Counted from the stretch's first letter, positions 1-8,849 are shown. The stretch: 15,750 nucleotides of DNA from Bacteroides sp. UBA1317 (GCA_002307035.1 DBTL01000174.1:1-15750), one strand, 5' to 3'. A program made the numbers and translations. Notes: a model not told the origin generated them from the sequence alone.

Positions 1-811
1 ATTGCATTTCCATCTGTTCGAACTCACGCATACGAAAGATAAACTGACGCGCTACGATTTCGTTACGGAAAGCTTTACCTATTTGCGCAATACCGAAAGG
101 TATCTTCATGCGACCGGTTTTCTGCACATTAAGGTAATTTACAAAGATTCCCTGAGCAGTTTCGGGGCGAAGATAAATCTTCAACGCACCGTCGGCAGTA
201 GAACCCATTTCAGTAGAAAACATCAGATTGAATTGACGTACCTCCGTCCAATTCTTAGTACCGGAAATAGGACAAACAATTTCTTCATCCACAATGATCT
301 GACGAAGTTCGTCGAGGTTGTTATCATTCAACGCTTTAGCAAAACGTTCGTGTAAAGCATCACGTTTTGCTTGATTTTCAAGTACACGCCCGTTTGTTGA
401 ACGAAATTGAGCCTCATCGAAAGTATCACCAAACTTTTTAGCAGCCTTAGCCACTTCTTTATTCATCTTATCGTCATACTTAGCCAACTGATCTTCAATA
501 AGCACGTCGGCACGATAGCGCTTTTTAGAATCTTTATTATCAATCAACGGATCGTTGAAAGCATCCACATGCCCGGAAGCTTTCCAAATAGTAGGATGCA
601 TAAAGATAGCAGAATCAATGCCGACAATGTTTTCATGCAGAAGCACCATACTGTCCCACCAATACTTTTTGATGTTATTCTTTAATTCAACTCCCATCTG
701 ACCGTAGTCGTACACTGCTCCAAGCCCGTCATATATGTCGCTTGAGGGGAATACAAAACCATACTCTTTGCAATGCGATACTAATTTCTTAAAAACATCT
801 TCTTGTGCCAT
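1..811 (-). CDS. glyS: Glycyl-tRNA synthetase, N-terminal part (cut by window edge)
   Basis: This gene charges tRNA-Gly with glycine using ATP, in the cytoplasm. The reading frame is open from the ATG at 811 down to base 1, giving 270 codons of a protein usually about 510 residues long; the C-terminal half lies outside the window. The translated start (MAQEDVFKKLVSHCKEYGFV) and the segments VYDYGQMGVELKNN (about 33-46), RYRADVL (98-104), RPETAQGIFVNY (215-226) and FRNEIVARQFIFRMREFEQME (split over 248-268, class II motif 2 region) match the single-chain, alpha2 type GlyRS found in Bacteroidetes, Thermus, archaea and eukaryotes, not the two-subunit GlyQ/GlyS type. It is transcribed divergently from the topoisomerase gene, with a 196-bp shared intergenic region. 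The start is the only ATG that gives the conserved N-terminus; an AAAG-type weak ribosome site precedes it. I found no convincing TAnnTTTG promoter for this strand. Confidence 0.96.
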   Translation of the reverse strand, partial: MAQEDVFKKLVSHCKEYGFVFPSSDIYDGLGAVYDYGQMGVELKNNIKKYWWDSMVLLHENIVGIDSAIFMHPTIWKASGHVDAFNDPLIDNKDSKKRYRADVLIEDQLAKYDDKMNKEVAKAAKKFGDTFDEAQFRSTNGRVLENQAKRDALHERFAKALNDNNLDELRQIIVDEEIVCPISGTKNWTEVRQFNLMFSTEMGSTADGALKIYLRPETAQGIFVNYLNVQKTGRMKIPFGIAQIGKAFRNEIVARQFIFRMREFEQMEMQ

Positions 812-918
812 CTTTCTATTTACAATTTATGCGTTTACAGTTAACTTTTGATTCATCTACCGACAAAAGGTATCACAAATAAAAGTGCAAAGTAAATGAT
901 TTTTTTCAATTTAATTCG

Positions 919-926
919 TATTTTTG
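919..926 (+). promoter_or_regulatory. Candidate -7 element for the parC operon
   Basis: TATTTTTG matches the Bacteroides primary sigma -7 consensus TAnnTTTG. No TTTG is present at the matching upstream distance; an A/T-rich stretch with AATG about 20 bp upstream is the nearest candidate. The predicted transcript would have an untranslated leader of roughly 75 nt before the ATG at 1008. The match in an A/T-rich region could be chance. Confidence 0.45.
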
Positions 927-1007
927 CCTGCACATCATCTCATAATGATGTAAAAAAGATAATTTGTTGTTAAAACAAGATAGATACAATAGAGGAACCT
1001 GACATTT

Positions 1008-3656
1008 ATGAGCGACGAGATAAACGAGATTACGGAAGGACATTCGGATTATAAACCGGCCGACTCACACGACGAAAGCATCAAACACCAACTCTCGGGC
1101 ATGTATCAGAACTGGTTTCTGGACTATGCTTCCTATGTGATATTAGAACGTGCGGTACCACACATCAATGACGGGCTAAAACCTGTACAACGCCGTATTC
1201 TCCATTCCATGAAACGTTTGGACGACGGACGGTACAACAAAGTAGCCAATATCGTGGGGCACACCATGCAATTTCACCCACATGGAGATGCTTCCATTGG
1301 AGATGCATTGGTGCAATTGGGACAGAAAGACCTCATGATAGACTGTCAGGGGAACTGGGGAAATATTCTTACCGGAGACGGTGCTGCCGCTTCTCGTTAC
1401 ATCGAAGCACGTCTCTCTAAATTTGCTTTGGATGTGGTATTCAATCCTAAAACCACAGAATGGAAGCAATCGTATGATGGACGAAACAAAGAACCTGTCA
1501 CGCTCCCTGTTAAATTCCCGTTATTATTGGCGCAAGGAGTAGAAGGGATTGCAGTAGGCCTCTCTTCTAAAATATTGCCACATAATTTCAATGAACTCTG
1601 CGATGCTGCTATAGAATATCTACACGGGAGAGAATTCAGAATCTATCCTGACTTTCAGACAGGAGGATCGATAGACGTATCGAGATATAATGACGGAGAA
1701 CGCGGAGGTGTAGTAAAGATACGTTCTAAGATCAACAAGATCGACAACAAAACATTGGTAATTAATGAAATACCATACGGGAAAACGACCACATCCATCA
1801 TCGAATCGATATTAAAAGCTGTTGATAAAGGTAAAATAAAAGTTCGTAAAGTAGACGATAACACCTCGTCTCAAGTAGAAATATTGATACACTTGGCACC
1901 TGGCGTCTCTTCTGACAAAACGATTGATGCGCTATATGCCTTTACGGACTGTGAAGTCAGCATCTCGCCCAACTGTTGTGTTATTGATGAGCAGAAGCCA
2001 CACTTCCTCAGAGTAAGTGACGTGCTGAAAAAATCGGTTGACAACACATTATCTCTCTTACGCCAAGAACTTGAAATACATAAAGGTGAACTGCAAGAGA
2101 GCCTGCATTTCTCTTCTCTTGAAAAGATATTCATTGAAGAACGCATCTATAAAGACAAGGAATTTGAGCAGTCAAAAGATATGGACGAAGCTTGCGCCCA
2201 CATTGACAAGCGATTAACACCCTTTTATCCGAAGTTCATTAGAGAAGTGACCAAAGAGGATATTCTGAAGCTAATGGAGATAAAAATGGGCCGCATCCTA
2301 AAGTTCAACTCTGAAAAAGCGGATGAAATAATTGCCCGCATGAAGAACGAGATTGCCGAGATTGACAAGCATTTAGCCAACATTGTGGAATATACCACCG
2401 ATTGGTTCCGCATGCTAAAAGATAAATATGGCAAAAACTTTCCACGTCGCACAGAGCTACGTAATTTCGACACCATTGAAGCAGCCAAAGTGGTAGAAGC
2501 CAACGAAAAACTCTACATCAACCGAGAGGAAGGCTTCATCGGCACTGCCCTCAAAAAAGACGAATACATAGCAAACTGTTCGGACATGGATGATGTCATC
2601 ATCTTCTATCGGGACGGAAGGTACCTCATTACCCCGGTGGCCGACAAGAAATTCATCGGAAAAAACATTCTATATATCAACATCTTTAAAAAGAACGATA
2701 AACGAACGATCTATAATGCCATTTATCGGGATGGAAAGGATGGAATTCACTATGTGAAGCGTTTTGCCGTAACATCCGTAACACGAGACAGAGAATATGA
2801 TATGACGCAGAGTACACCAGGCTCACGTGTAGTTTACTTCACTGCCAATCCCAATGGAGAAGCTGAAGTAATCAAAGTGACGCTAAAGCCTAATATGCGC
2901 GTCAGAAAAATTATCTTTGAAAAGGATTTTAGTGAAATAGCCATCAAGGGACGTCAAGCAATGGGTGTTATCCTAACAAAATACGATGTCCATAAAATTG
3001 CACTTAAACAAAAAGGTGGTTCCACACTAGGTGGACGAAAGGTTTGGTTTGACCGTGACGTACTCCGCCTCAACTACGATGGACGAGGTGAGTTTCTGGG
3101 AGAGTTTCAAAGTGAAGACAGCATACTTGTCGTCTTGACTAATGGAGATTTCTATATCACCAACTTCGATTTGAGTAACCACTATGAAGACAATGTGAGC
3201 ATCGTTGAAAAGTTTGATGCCAACAAGGTGTGGAGTGCCGTTCTTTATGATGCCGATCAACAAAATTACCCGTACCTGAAACGCTTCTCTTTTGAAGCTG
3301 GTACGCGTAAACAAAATTATTTGGGAGAGAATAAAGAGAATCGACTCGTACTGCTGACTGATGAATGTTACCCCCGATTGGAAGTAATATTTGGTGGACA
3401 CGATAGCTTCCGAGACCCAATCATTGTTGATGCAGAAGAATTTATTGCCGTTAAAGGATTTAAAGCCAAAGGGAAGCGCCTCACAACATTTACTGTTGAA
3501 GCAATAAACGAACTGGAACCAACACGGTTTCCTGAAGTGAAGAAAGGCGATGAAGAAGGCGAAATAGAAGAAGATCCGGAAAATCTGGATCCGGATAATG
3601 GTAGAAGTGAAGATGATATCATCGACGAAATAACAGGGCAAATGAAGCTCTTCTAA
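1008..3656 (+). CDS. parC: DNA topoisomerase IV subunit A (ParC type)
   Basis: This is the DNA-breakage and rejoining subunit of a type IIA topoisomerase, which would work with a ParE/GyrB-type ATPase subunit that is not encoded here. The 882-residue protein has the conserved N-terminal domain (LERAVPHINDGLKPVQRRIL at 46-65), the HPHGD motif at 90-94, and the catalytic tyrosine Tyr131 in AAASRYIEARLS. A coiled-coil region follows near 340-480, then a C-terminal beta-pinwheel domain and a very acidic tail (about 845-875). I chose ParC over GyrA because the N-terminus differs from the usual GyrA form and the canonical GyrA box (QRRGGKG-like) is missing; only a degenerate QKGGSTLGGRK occurs at 668-678. 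The residue matching the quinolone-contact serine is Ala95, while the acidic partner is kept as Asp99. An AGAGGAA stretch about 12 bp before the ATG may serve as ribosome site. The next gene starts 4 bp after the stop, which suggests co-transcription. Confidence 0.92.
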   Translation: MSDEINEITEGHSDYKPADSHDESIKHQLSGMYQNWFLDYASYVILERAVPHINDGLKPVQRRILHSMKRLDDGRYNKVANIVGHTMQFHPHGDASIGDALVQLGQKDLMIDCQGNWGNILTGDGAAASRYIEARLSKFALDVVFNPKTTEWKQSYDGRNKEPVTLPVKFPLLLAQGVEGIAVGLSSKILPHNFNELCDAAIEYLHGREFRIYPDFQTGGSIDVSRYNDGERGGVVKIRSKINKIDNKTLVINEIPYGKTTTSIIESILKAVDKGKIKVRKVDDNTSSQVEILIHLAPGVSSDKTIDALYAFTDCEVSISPNCCVIDEQKPHFLRVSDVLKKSVDNTLSLLRQELEIHKGELQESLHFSSLEKIFIEERIYKDKEFEQSKDMDEACAHIDKRLTPFYPKFIREVTKEDILKLMEIKMGRILKFNSEKADEIIARMKNEIAEIDKHLANIVEYTTDWFRMLKDKYGKNFPRRTELRNFDTIEAAKVVEANEKLYINREEGFIGTALKKDEYIANCSDMDDVIIFYRDGRYLITPVADKKFIGKNILYINIFKKNDKRTIYNAIYRDGKDGIHYVKRFAVTSVTRDREYDMTQSTPGSRVVYFTANPNGEAEVIKVTLKPNMRVRKIIFEKDFSEIAIKGRQAMGVILTKYDVHKIALKQKGGSTLGGRKVWFDRDVLRLNYDGRGEFLGEFQSEDSILVVLTNGDFYITNFDLSNHYEDNVSIVEKFDANKVWSAVLYDADQQNYPYLKRFSFEAGTRKQNYLGENKENRLVLLTDECYPRLEVIFGGHDSFRDPIIVDAEEFIAVKGFKAKGKRLTTFTVEAINELEPTRFPEVKKGDEEGEIEEDPENLDPDNGRSEDDIIDEITGQMKLF

Positions 3657-3660
3657 GCTA

Positions 3661-4572
3661 ATGTTCATGATACAAAAAACAATAATACCTGAAACACACA
3701 TTTGCAGGCACAGAGTAGGCGAAGCAATCTTCGCCTCTTTGTGCATCTGCTTCTTTTCTCTTTTCTCAGTAAGAGGATACGCACAAGAGGATTCCTTGCA
3801 GGCAAACAGATATCTCATGCGTGCCACCATGTATGGTGTGGGATTTGCTAACGTGTATGACACTTACCTTTCCCCACAAGAGTATGTCGGTACAGACTTT
3901 CGCATCTCTCGAGAAACGATGCGAATGACTAAGCTTTTTGACGGAAATGTATCGGTACAAAACTTCTTCCAAGCTAACATTTCTTATACTCATAATAAAG
4001 TTGATAATAACAACACCTTTGCGGGATTGGTAAACTGGAACTACGGCTTGCATTATCAATTCCGTATCACTGATAATTTTAAACTGCTAGCCGGCGGACT
4101 GGCTGATTTGAATGGTGGCTTTGTCTACAACCTGCGCAATACGAATAATCCGGCATCGGCCAGAGCTTACATCAATATGGATGCCTCAGGCATGGCCATT
4201 TGGCACCTAAAAATAAAAAATTATCCAATCGTATTAAGATATCAAGCAAACATACCCGTAATAGGAGCCATGTTCTCGCCCAATTACGGACAATCTTATT
4301 ACGAGATATTTACGCTGGGAAACAGCAGCGGAGTGGTGCAGTTTACATCCTTACACAACCAACCCTCCATCCGACAGATATTATCGGTAGATTGTCCTAT
4401 TGGGAGCTCAAAAGTAAGATTCAGCTACTTATGGGACATGCAACAATCCAGAGTAAACCAAATAGAAACACATACCTACGGACACGTATTTATGGTGGGA
4501 TTCGTACAGGATCTATACAGAATCCGTAATAAGAAAGGAACTCCTCTCCCATCTGCTATAAGAGTCTATTGA
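3661..4572 (+). CDS. Predicted exported envelope protein, DUF3316-like
   Basis: No function is known for this 303-residue protein. Residues 22-42 form a hydrophobic stretch ending in GYAQ, which fits a signal peptide with cleavage near residue 42. The mature part is rich in aromatic residues and alternating polar/hydrophobic strands, for example VRFSYLWDMQQS and GHVFMVGFVQDLYRI near the C-terminus, which suggests a small beta-barrel or outer-membrane beta protein. The overall look resembles the Bacteroidetes DUF3316 family; this is from recall and not a database match. It starts 4 bp after the parC stop and ends 15 bp before the next gene, so it likely sits in the same transcription unit. An alternative start is the ATG at 3667, two codons downstream; the long charged stretch before the hydrophobic core leaves the true start uncertain. 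Confidence 0.75.
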   Translation: MFMIQKTIIPETHICRHRVGEAIFASLCICFFSLFSVRGYAQEDSLQANRYLMRATMYGVGFANVYDTYLSPQEYVGTDFRISRETMRMTKLFDGNVSVQNFFQANISYTHNKVDNNNTFAGLVNWNYGLHYQFRITDNFKLLAGGLADLNGGFVYNLRNTNNPASARAYINMDASGMAIWHLKIKNYPIVLRYQANIPVIGAMFSPNYGQSYYEIFTLGNSSGVVQFTSLHNQPSIRQILSVDCPIGSSKVRFSYLWDMQQSRVNQIETHTYGHVFMVGFVQDLYRIRNKKGTPLPSAIRVY

Positions 4573-4587
4573 TAATTTTAAAAGAGA

Positions 4588-5637
4588 ATGATGATCAACT
4601 ACAAAGATAGAAAAGGAAGCAAAAAAGATCGGGCAATCAGAAAACTGACATTGCTCATCCCAATTATATTGTTACTTTTCATTGCATCATCCTGCATCAG
4701 AGAAGATGAATACGCCAATAATCCACAAGGAAACCTCGACGCTTTATGGACCATTATTGATGAGAAATATTGCTTCCTCGAATACAAAGAGATAAACTGG
4801 GATAGTATCTATACCGTTTACCAAAAACGATTGACGACAAGTATGTCTAGTGAAGACCTTTTTGAAGTATTGGGTGATATGCTAACCGAGCTTAAAGACG
4901 GTCATGTCAATCTCTATTCGGCAAGTAATGTCGCTCGCTATTGGAGTTGGTATGAAGACTATCCTCGAAATTTCAATGAATCAATCATCGAAGATTATCT
5001 AGGAACAGACTATCGTATCGCCGGTGGAGCAAAATATAAAATATTAGATGATAATGTGGGCTATGTCTATTACGAAAGTTTCTCCGATGCTATTGGGAAT
5101 GGCAACCTGGATGAAATCCTTCAATACATGGCTATCTGCAATGGAATTATAATTGATGTACGTAATAACGGTGGAGGTAATCTCAGTAATTCAACGACTT
5201 TCGCAGCCAGATTCACCAACGAGAAAATTCTCACCGGATACATCCGCCACAAAACAGGGAAAGGACATAATGACTTTTCTGATCCGGTAGCTATCTACTT
5301 AGAACCTTCAAGTAGTATCCGATGGCAGAAAAAAGTAATTGTGCTGACTAACCGTCATGCCTATAGCGCTACCAATAATTTTGTGAATTCAATGCGATAT
5401 CTTCCGCAGGTAACGATCCTAGGTGATAAGACCGGAGGAGGATCAGGAATGCCTTTTTCTTCGGAATTACCCAATGGATGGTCAGTGCGCTTCTCAGCCA
5501 GCCCATACTTTGATGCCGAAATGAATCAAATTGAATTTGGCATAGATCCTGATATTAAGGTAGATATGCTTAGCAGTGACGAAGATAAAGGCATTGACAC
5601 GATGATAGAAGCAGCCCGTACTCTACTAAAGAATTAA
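4588..5637 (+). CDS. S41-family serine peptidase, lipoprotein
   Basis: This 349-residue protein is a probable membrane-anchored peptidase of the S41 (C-terminal processing peptidase / tricorn-like) family. Residues 20-36 give a lipoprotein signal (LLIPIILLLFIASSC) with Cys36 as the lipidated residue. An N-terminal helical region (about 45-112) ends in LTELKDGHVNLYS, a typical S41 segment. The protease core holds GIIIDVRNNGGG (186-197) and VIVLTNRHAYSATNN (250-264), where Ser260 is the expected nucleophile, followed by GDKTGGGSG (279-287). I see no PDZ domain between the N-terminal region and the core, so it belongs to the short S41 type common in Bacteroidetes. The substrate is unknown. A second ATG directly follows the first (4591) and is an equally possible start. 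It is last in the parC cluster; the tRNA promoter begins 16 bp beyond its stop, with no clear terminator between. Confidence 0.88.
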   Translation: MMINYKDRKGSKKDRAIRKLTLLIPIILLLFIASSCIREDEYANNPQGNLDALWTIIDEKYCFLEYKEINWDSIYTVYQKRLTTSMSSEDLFEVLGDMLTELKDGHVNLYSASNVARYWSWYEDYPRNFNESIIEDYLGTDYRIAGGAKYKILDDNVGYVYYESFSDAIGNGNLDEILQYMAICNGIIIDVRNNGGGNLSNSTTFAARFTNEKILTGYIRHKTGKGHNDFSDPVAIYLEPSSSIRWQKKVIVLTNRHAYSATNNFVNSMRYLPQVTILGDKTGGGSGMPFSSELPNGWSVRFSASPYFDAEMNQIEFGIDPDIKVDMLSSDEDKGIDTMIEAARTLLKN

Positions 5638-5653
5638 CTTTATTCACAAATAA

Positions 5654-5684
5654 TTTGCCAGAACAGAAAAACTGCTTATCTTTG
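5654..5684 (+). promoter_or_regulatory. Consensus Bacteroides promoter of tRNA-Leu
   Basis: TTTG at 5654-5657, a 19-bp spacer, and TATCTTTG at 5677-5684 match both parts of the known Bacteroides sigma consensus (TTTG at -33, TAnnTTTG at -7). Transcription would begin around 5690, about 30 nt before the mature tRNA. This is the best promoter in the window and serves as a yardstick for the weaker candidates. Confidence 0.9.
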
Positions 5685-5718
5685 CACCGCAAAACAAAAG
5701 TAAGTGATTGCCTACCAT

Positions 5719-5800
5719 GCGGATGTGGCGTAATTGGTAGCCGCGCCAGACTTAGGATCTGGTGTCGTGAGACGTGTAGGTTCGAGTCCTATCATCCGCA
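5719..5800 (+). tRNA. tRNA-Leu (anticodon UAG)
   Basis: The 82-nt sequence folds as a class II tRNA. The acceptor stem pairs GCGGATG (5719-5725) with CATCCGC (5793-5799), followed by discriminator A at 5800. The anticodon stem-loop is CCAGA-CTTAGGA-TCTGG, giving anticodon TAG, which reads CUA/CUG leucine codons. A long variable arm follows (around GTCGTGAGAC), as expected for tRNA-Leu, and the T arm is GTAGG-TTCGAGT-CCTAT. The 3' CCA is not encoded. The gene has its own promoter and terminator, so it forms a single-gene unit. An open reading frame in phase with the downstream regulator runs through it but is not real coding. Confidence 0.96.
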
Positions 5801-5801
5801 C

Positions 5802-5836
5802 AAAAGGCTTTCAAGAGTAATCTTGGAGGCCTTTTT
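5802..5836 (+). terminator. Intrinsic terminator of tRNA-Leu
   Basis: AAAAGGC (5802-5808), TTT (5809-5811) and CAAGA (5812-5816) pair with TCTTG (5821-5825), GAG (5826-5828) and GCCTTTT (5829-5835). The middle three pairs are T-A flanked by two G-T wobbles. This gives a 15-bp stem with a GTAA loop ending in a T run. It starts 2 nt after the tRNA and would insulate the regulator gene from upstream transcription. Confidence 0.9.
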
Positions 5837-5993
5837 CAATACAACCCTCGCTAAACTTACGCAAAACCAAAAAAAATGTTCTCCTTTTCCTTTCTGCTCT
5901 CTAAACAAATTTATCAGAAGGCGTGTTAAATATATCCTCGTTTTTTCGTATCATTGCACGGAAGAACACTTTTTTAAACTTAAAAAGAACCCC

Positions 5994-8825
5994 ATGAACT
6001 TTCCGAAAGGTATAGTTACCATTGCTGTAACGCTTCTGATGCAACTAAATGCTTTCTCTTCTACCAAGCCGCACATTATCAACATTAACAAAGAAACGTA
6101 TAATGCCGCCAACAAAAATTGGTCGATCGGAGAAGATGAAAGAGGAGTCATGTACTTTGGCAATGATATAGGATTATTGGAATCAGACGGTATGAGCTGG
6201 AATCTATACCAAATACCAAACTCTCCAATAATCAGAGCTATTGCTGTGGCCTCTCATCAAACAGTATTCACCGGAGGATTTGAGGAACTTGGCCGATGGG
6301 ACAGAGATATATCCGGTTCACTAAAATACACGTCACTGAAAGGATTGCTCAAAGAACACAAGTTTGAGAACGAAAATTTCTGGAAAGTGTGGATTGCCAA
6401 AGATAAAGTCTACTTTCAATCGTTTAGCAACATCTATGTATATGATTATCGAACACTAAAACCGGTAGCTCCCGCTAAAGGTTATATCTTCCTGCTAAAA
6501 GTAAGAGACAAATACTGGGTACAGGAAACATACGGCCCATTACATCAAATAATAAACGATAAACTGACGAAGATCCCCGGCAGTGAAATGTTTAACAATA
6601 CCACCGTAAGAGTGATCCTGCCATACGGTAAAGATCAGTATCTCATAGGAACTTCATCCGGCAATATTTATGTGTACAACGGAAAAGAATTCTCTATCTG
6701 GAACCAAGGATTAAGTTCATTACTTCAGGGAGAGGAACTGAACTGTGGCATTTATTGCAGCAAACGAAACACCTACTTTCTGGGCACACAACTGAATGGT
6801 GTTTATGAGGTTACACCCTCTGGAGAAATAAGCAACCACTTCTCAACAGCCAATTCTCTCCAGAACAACACGATTTTATCTCTTTATGAAGACAATCGGA
6901 ATAATATCTGGGTAGCGATGGACAGAGGAATTGCATACATACGATACACCAAAGGATTGAGTTATTATAAAGCTAGCGATCGCGATGCCGGAGCTGTTTA
7001 TGCGGCAACTCTGTGGCACGATAATTTGTTTGTCGGAACGAATCAAGGTATCTACTATGCGCCTGTAAGTCAGCTAAACGACCGGAATATTTTTTCTTCA
7101 CTGAAACTAATAAAAGAGACGCAAGGCCAAGTATGGTCTTTCTCAAAAATAGATGGCAGACTTTTCTGCGCACATAATAGCGGATTAAAAGAAATCCACA
7201 AAGATCTGAGTGTCAGTACTCCATATCCCATAAATACGGGAACATTCAAAGCTGTAGAAACAACGATAAAAGGGGAAAAAATAATGTTGCTAGTAACCTA
7301 CAATAATCTGGTTATTATCAATGTAAAGACCGGCAAATCTCTGGAGATGAAGCAAATCACAGACCCAATCATCAATGTAGAAACAGATTATCTGGATAAT
7401 ATCTGGCTTGAGACTGTAAGCCATGGCGTATACAAATGCCGACTGAACGACGAGCAGAATGCTTTTCGGTATTATTCGTACTACGGACATGAGAAAGATA
7501 AAACTCTTCCGGTCAAGATACGTATGTTTAAAGCCGGAGGACGCATTCTCTTTTTGGGAGACGATAAGTTTTGGACTTATAGTGAGAATGGGGACAAACT
7601 CGTAGCAGACAGCCACCTGAACGACTGCTTTAAATCAGTTAGTAACCTCAAGAAAATCGTTCACATCGGCAATGAAGAAAGTTGGGCCATCACCGGATCA
7701 TCCGTTTACAAGTTCTTTTATGACGGATATATTGCTCGAATAACAGAATCGTACAACATAGGAGCAGACAACCTGTCCCTCATCAATGCTTATGAAAATA
7801 TATCGGTTCTTAATGACACCCTATCATTAATCTGTTTGGATGCCGGATTTATACTCCATAATGCCTCTAAGAAAGCAAATGCTCCGGAAACTCTTTCGGC
7901 TCCATATTTAGAATCAATGCACATAAACAACATTGAAGGAAAAACCAGATTTGTCGATTTAAACCAAGAGAATAAAATTCCCTATATATATAACAACGTT
8001 ACCATTAACTTCTCCGTAAGCAATGCATTTGCTTATAACCTTTATGTAGAATATCAATTGCAAGGCGAAGGTGTTGAAACAACATGGAGCAAGCCCCAAA
8101 GAGTAAACAGTGTATCGTATGCCCGTTTGCCAAAAGGCGACTACTCCTTTAAGATAAGAGTAACCGACGGTCTGGGAAATTACTCAAATACTACATCTTT
8201 CAATTTTAGCGTGTTACCCCCATGGTATCAAACACTCTGGGCCTATCTACTCTACATTGCCATCATTATAACAACACTATACCTCACGTGGGTCCTAATT
8301 TTACGTAGATACCGCAACATCCATTTGCAAAAGATAAGAGCTAGAGAAGCCAGTCACCTGAGAATGATGAACGAGAAACTGCTCAACGAAATAGACGAAA
8401 AGAATGCGGAGTTGTTTACCCAGACCTCTTTTATCATTCAGAAGAATGAATTAATCCTGAAGCTGAAAGATCTGGTTGATGACTATTGTGGGAAGAATAT
8501 ACATAAATCACTCGTGCCGCTTTATCAGAAAATGACTTCTTTGTTGAGCAACATGGATACAGAAGAAGATTGGAAGATGTTTCTGATCAAGTTCGAACAG
8601 AAACACAACGGATTCTTTAAACATTTGAAATCAATGCAACCTGAGTTGACAAACAATGACCTTCGACTTTGTGCCTGCCTGAAACTGAATATGGAAACCA
8701 AAGATATTGCTTCTCTGATGAACCTGTCGGTGCGAGCAATAGAGAATAACCGCTACCGCCTTCGAAAAAAACTCAATTTAAGCTCTACCCAGAACCTGAA
8801 TGAATACTTTCTTGAGATAGAATAG
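5994..8825 (+). CDS. Membrane-spanning PUL regulator: Reg_prop sensor, Y_Y_Y domain, LuxR-like HTH
   Basis: This 943-residue protein probably senses a glycan signal in the periplasm and controls the adjacent susC/susD genes. A signal or anchor segment occupies residues 6-22. Residues about 40-630 form repeated propeller-like units with motifs such as DNRNNIWVAMDRGIAYI (300-316) and NIWLETVSHGVYK, typical of two-component Reg_prop repeats. A Y_Y_Y-type domain follows (about 665-740, with GDYSFKIRVTDGLGNYS), then one membrane helix (about 747-770), a coiled coil (about 775-830) and a C-terminal DNA-binding domain. That domain has LTNNDLRLCACLKLNMETKDIASLMNLSVRAIENNRYRLRKKL-type helix-turn-helix residues (split over 885-927). 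There is no histidine kinase, ATPase or receiver domain, so this is a one-component regulator unlike the hybrid HTCS regulators. I chose the ATG at 5994 because it opens directly into the signal segment; the frame extends upstream to 5655, but that stretch contains the tRNA and its terminator. A one-mismatch TATCATTG at 5949-5956 may be its -7 element. Confidence 0.88.
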   Translation: MNFPKGIVTIAVTLLMQLNAFSSTKPHIININKETYNAANKNWSIGEDERGVMYFGNDIGLLESDGMSWNLYQIPNSPIIRAIAVASHQTVFTGGFEELGRWDRDISGSLKYTSLKGLLKEHKFENENFWKVWIAKDKVYFQSFSNIYVYDYRTLKPVAPAKGYIFLLKVRDKYWVQETYGPLHQIINDKLTKIPGSEMFNNTTVRVILPYGKDQYLIGTSSGNIYVYNGKEFSIWNQGLSSLLQGEELNCGIYCSKRNTYFLGTQLNGVYEVTPSGEISNHFSTANSLQNNTILSLYEDNRNNIWVAMDRGIAYIRYTKGLSYYKASDRDAGAVYAATLWHDNLFVGTNQGIYYAPVSQLNDRNIFSSLKLIKETQGQVWSFSKIDGRLFCAHNSGLKEIHKDLSVSTPYPINTGTFKAVETTIKGEKIMLLVTYNNLVIINVKTGKSLEMKQITDPIINVETDYLDNIWLETVSHGVYKCRLNDEQNAFRYYSYYGHEKDKTLPVKIRMFKAGGRILFLGDDKFWTYSENGDKLVADSHLNDCFKSVSNLKKIVHIGNEESWAITGSSVYKFFYDGYIARITESYNIGADNLSLINAYENISVLNDTLSLICLDAGFILHNASKKANAPETLSAPYLESMHINNIEGKTRFVDLNQENKIPYIYNNVTINFSVSNAFAYNLYVEYQLQGEGVETTWSKPQRVNSVSYARLPKGDYSFKIRVTDGLGNYSNTTSFNFSVLPPWYQTLWAYLLYIAIIITTLYLTWVLILRRYRNIHLQKIRAREASHLRMMNEKLLNEIDEKNAELFTQTSFIIQKNELILKLKDLVDDYCGKNIHKSLVPLYQKMTSLLSNMDTEEDWKMFLIKFEQKHNGFFKHLKSMQPELTNNDLRLCACLKLNMETKDIASLMNLSVRAIENNRYRLRKKLNLSSTQNLNEYFLEIE

Positions 8826-8849
8826 CCACATCTTATTACATTGATTAAC

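Noticed and set aside
2..685. Plus-strand frames of 117 and 92 codons near the left edge
   Set aside because: They are antisense shadows of the glycyl-tRNA synthetase gene, which reads clearly on the minus strand through the edge.
3027..3863. 278-codon open frame on the minus strand over the end of parC
   Set aside because: It lies wholly opposite parC and the start of the next gene, both of which have strong protein evidence; its translation resembles no family.
5719..5800. tRNA-Leu as attachment site of an integrated element covering the PUL
   Set aside because: No integrase gene and no repeated copy of the tRNA 3' end was seen in the window, so adjacency alone does not support integration.
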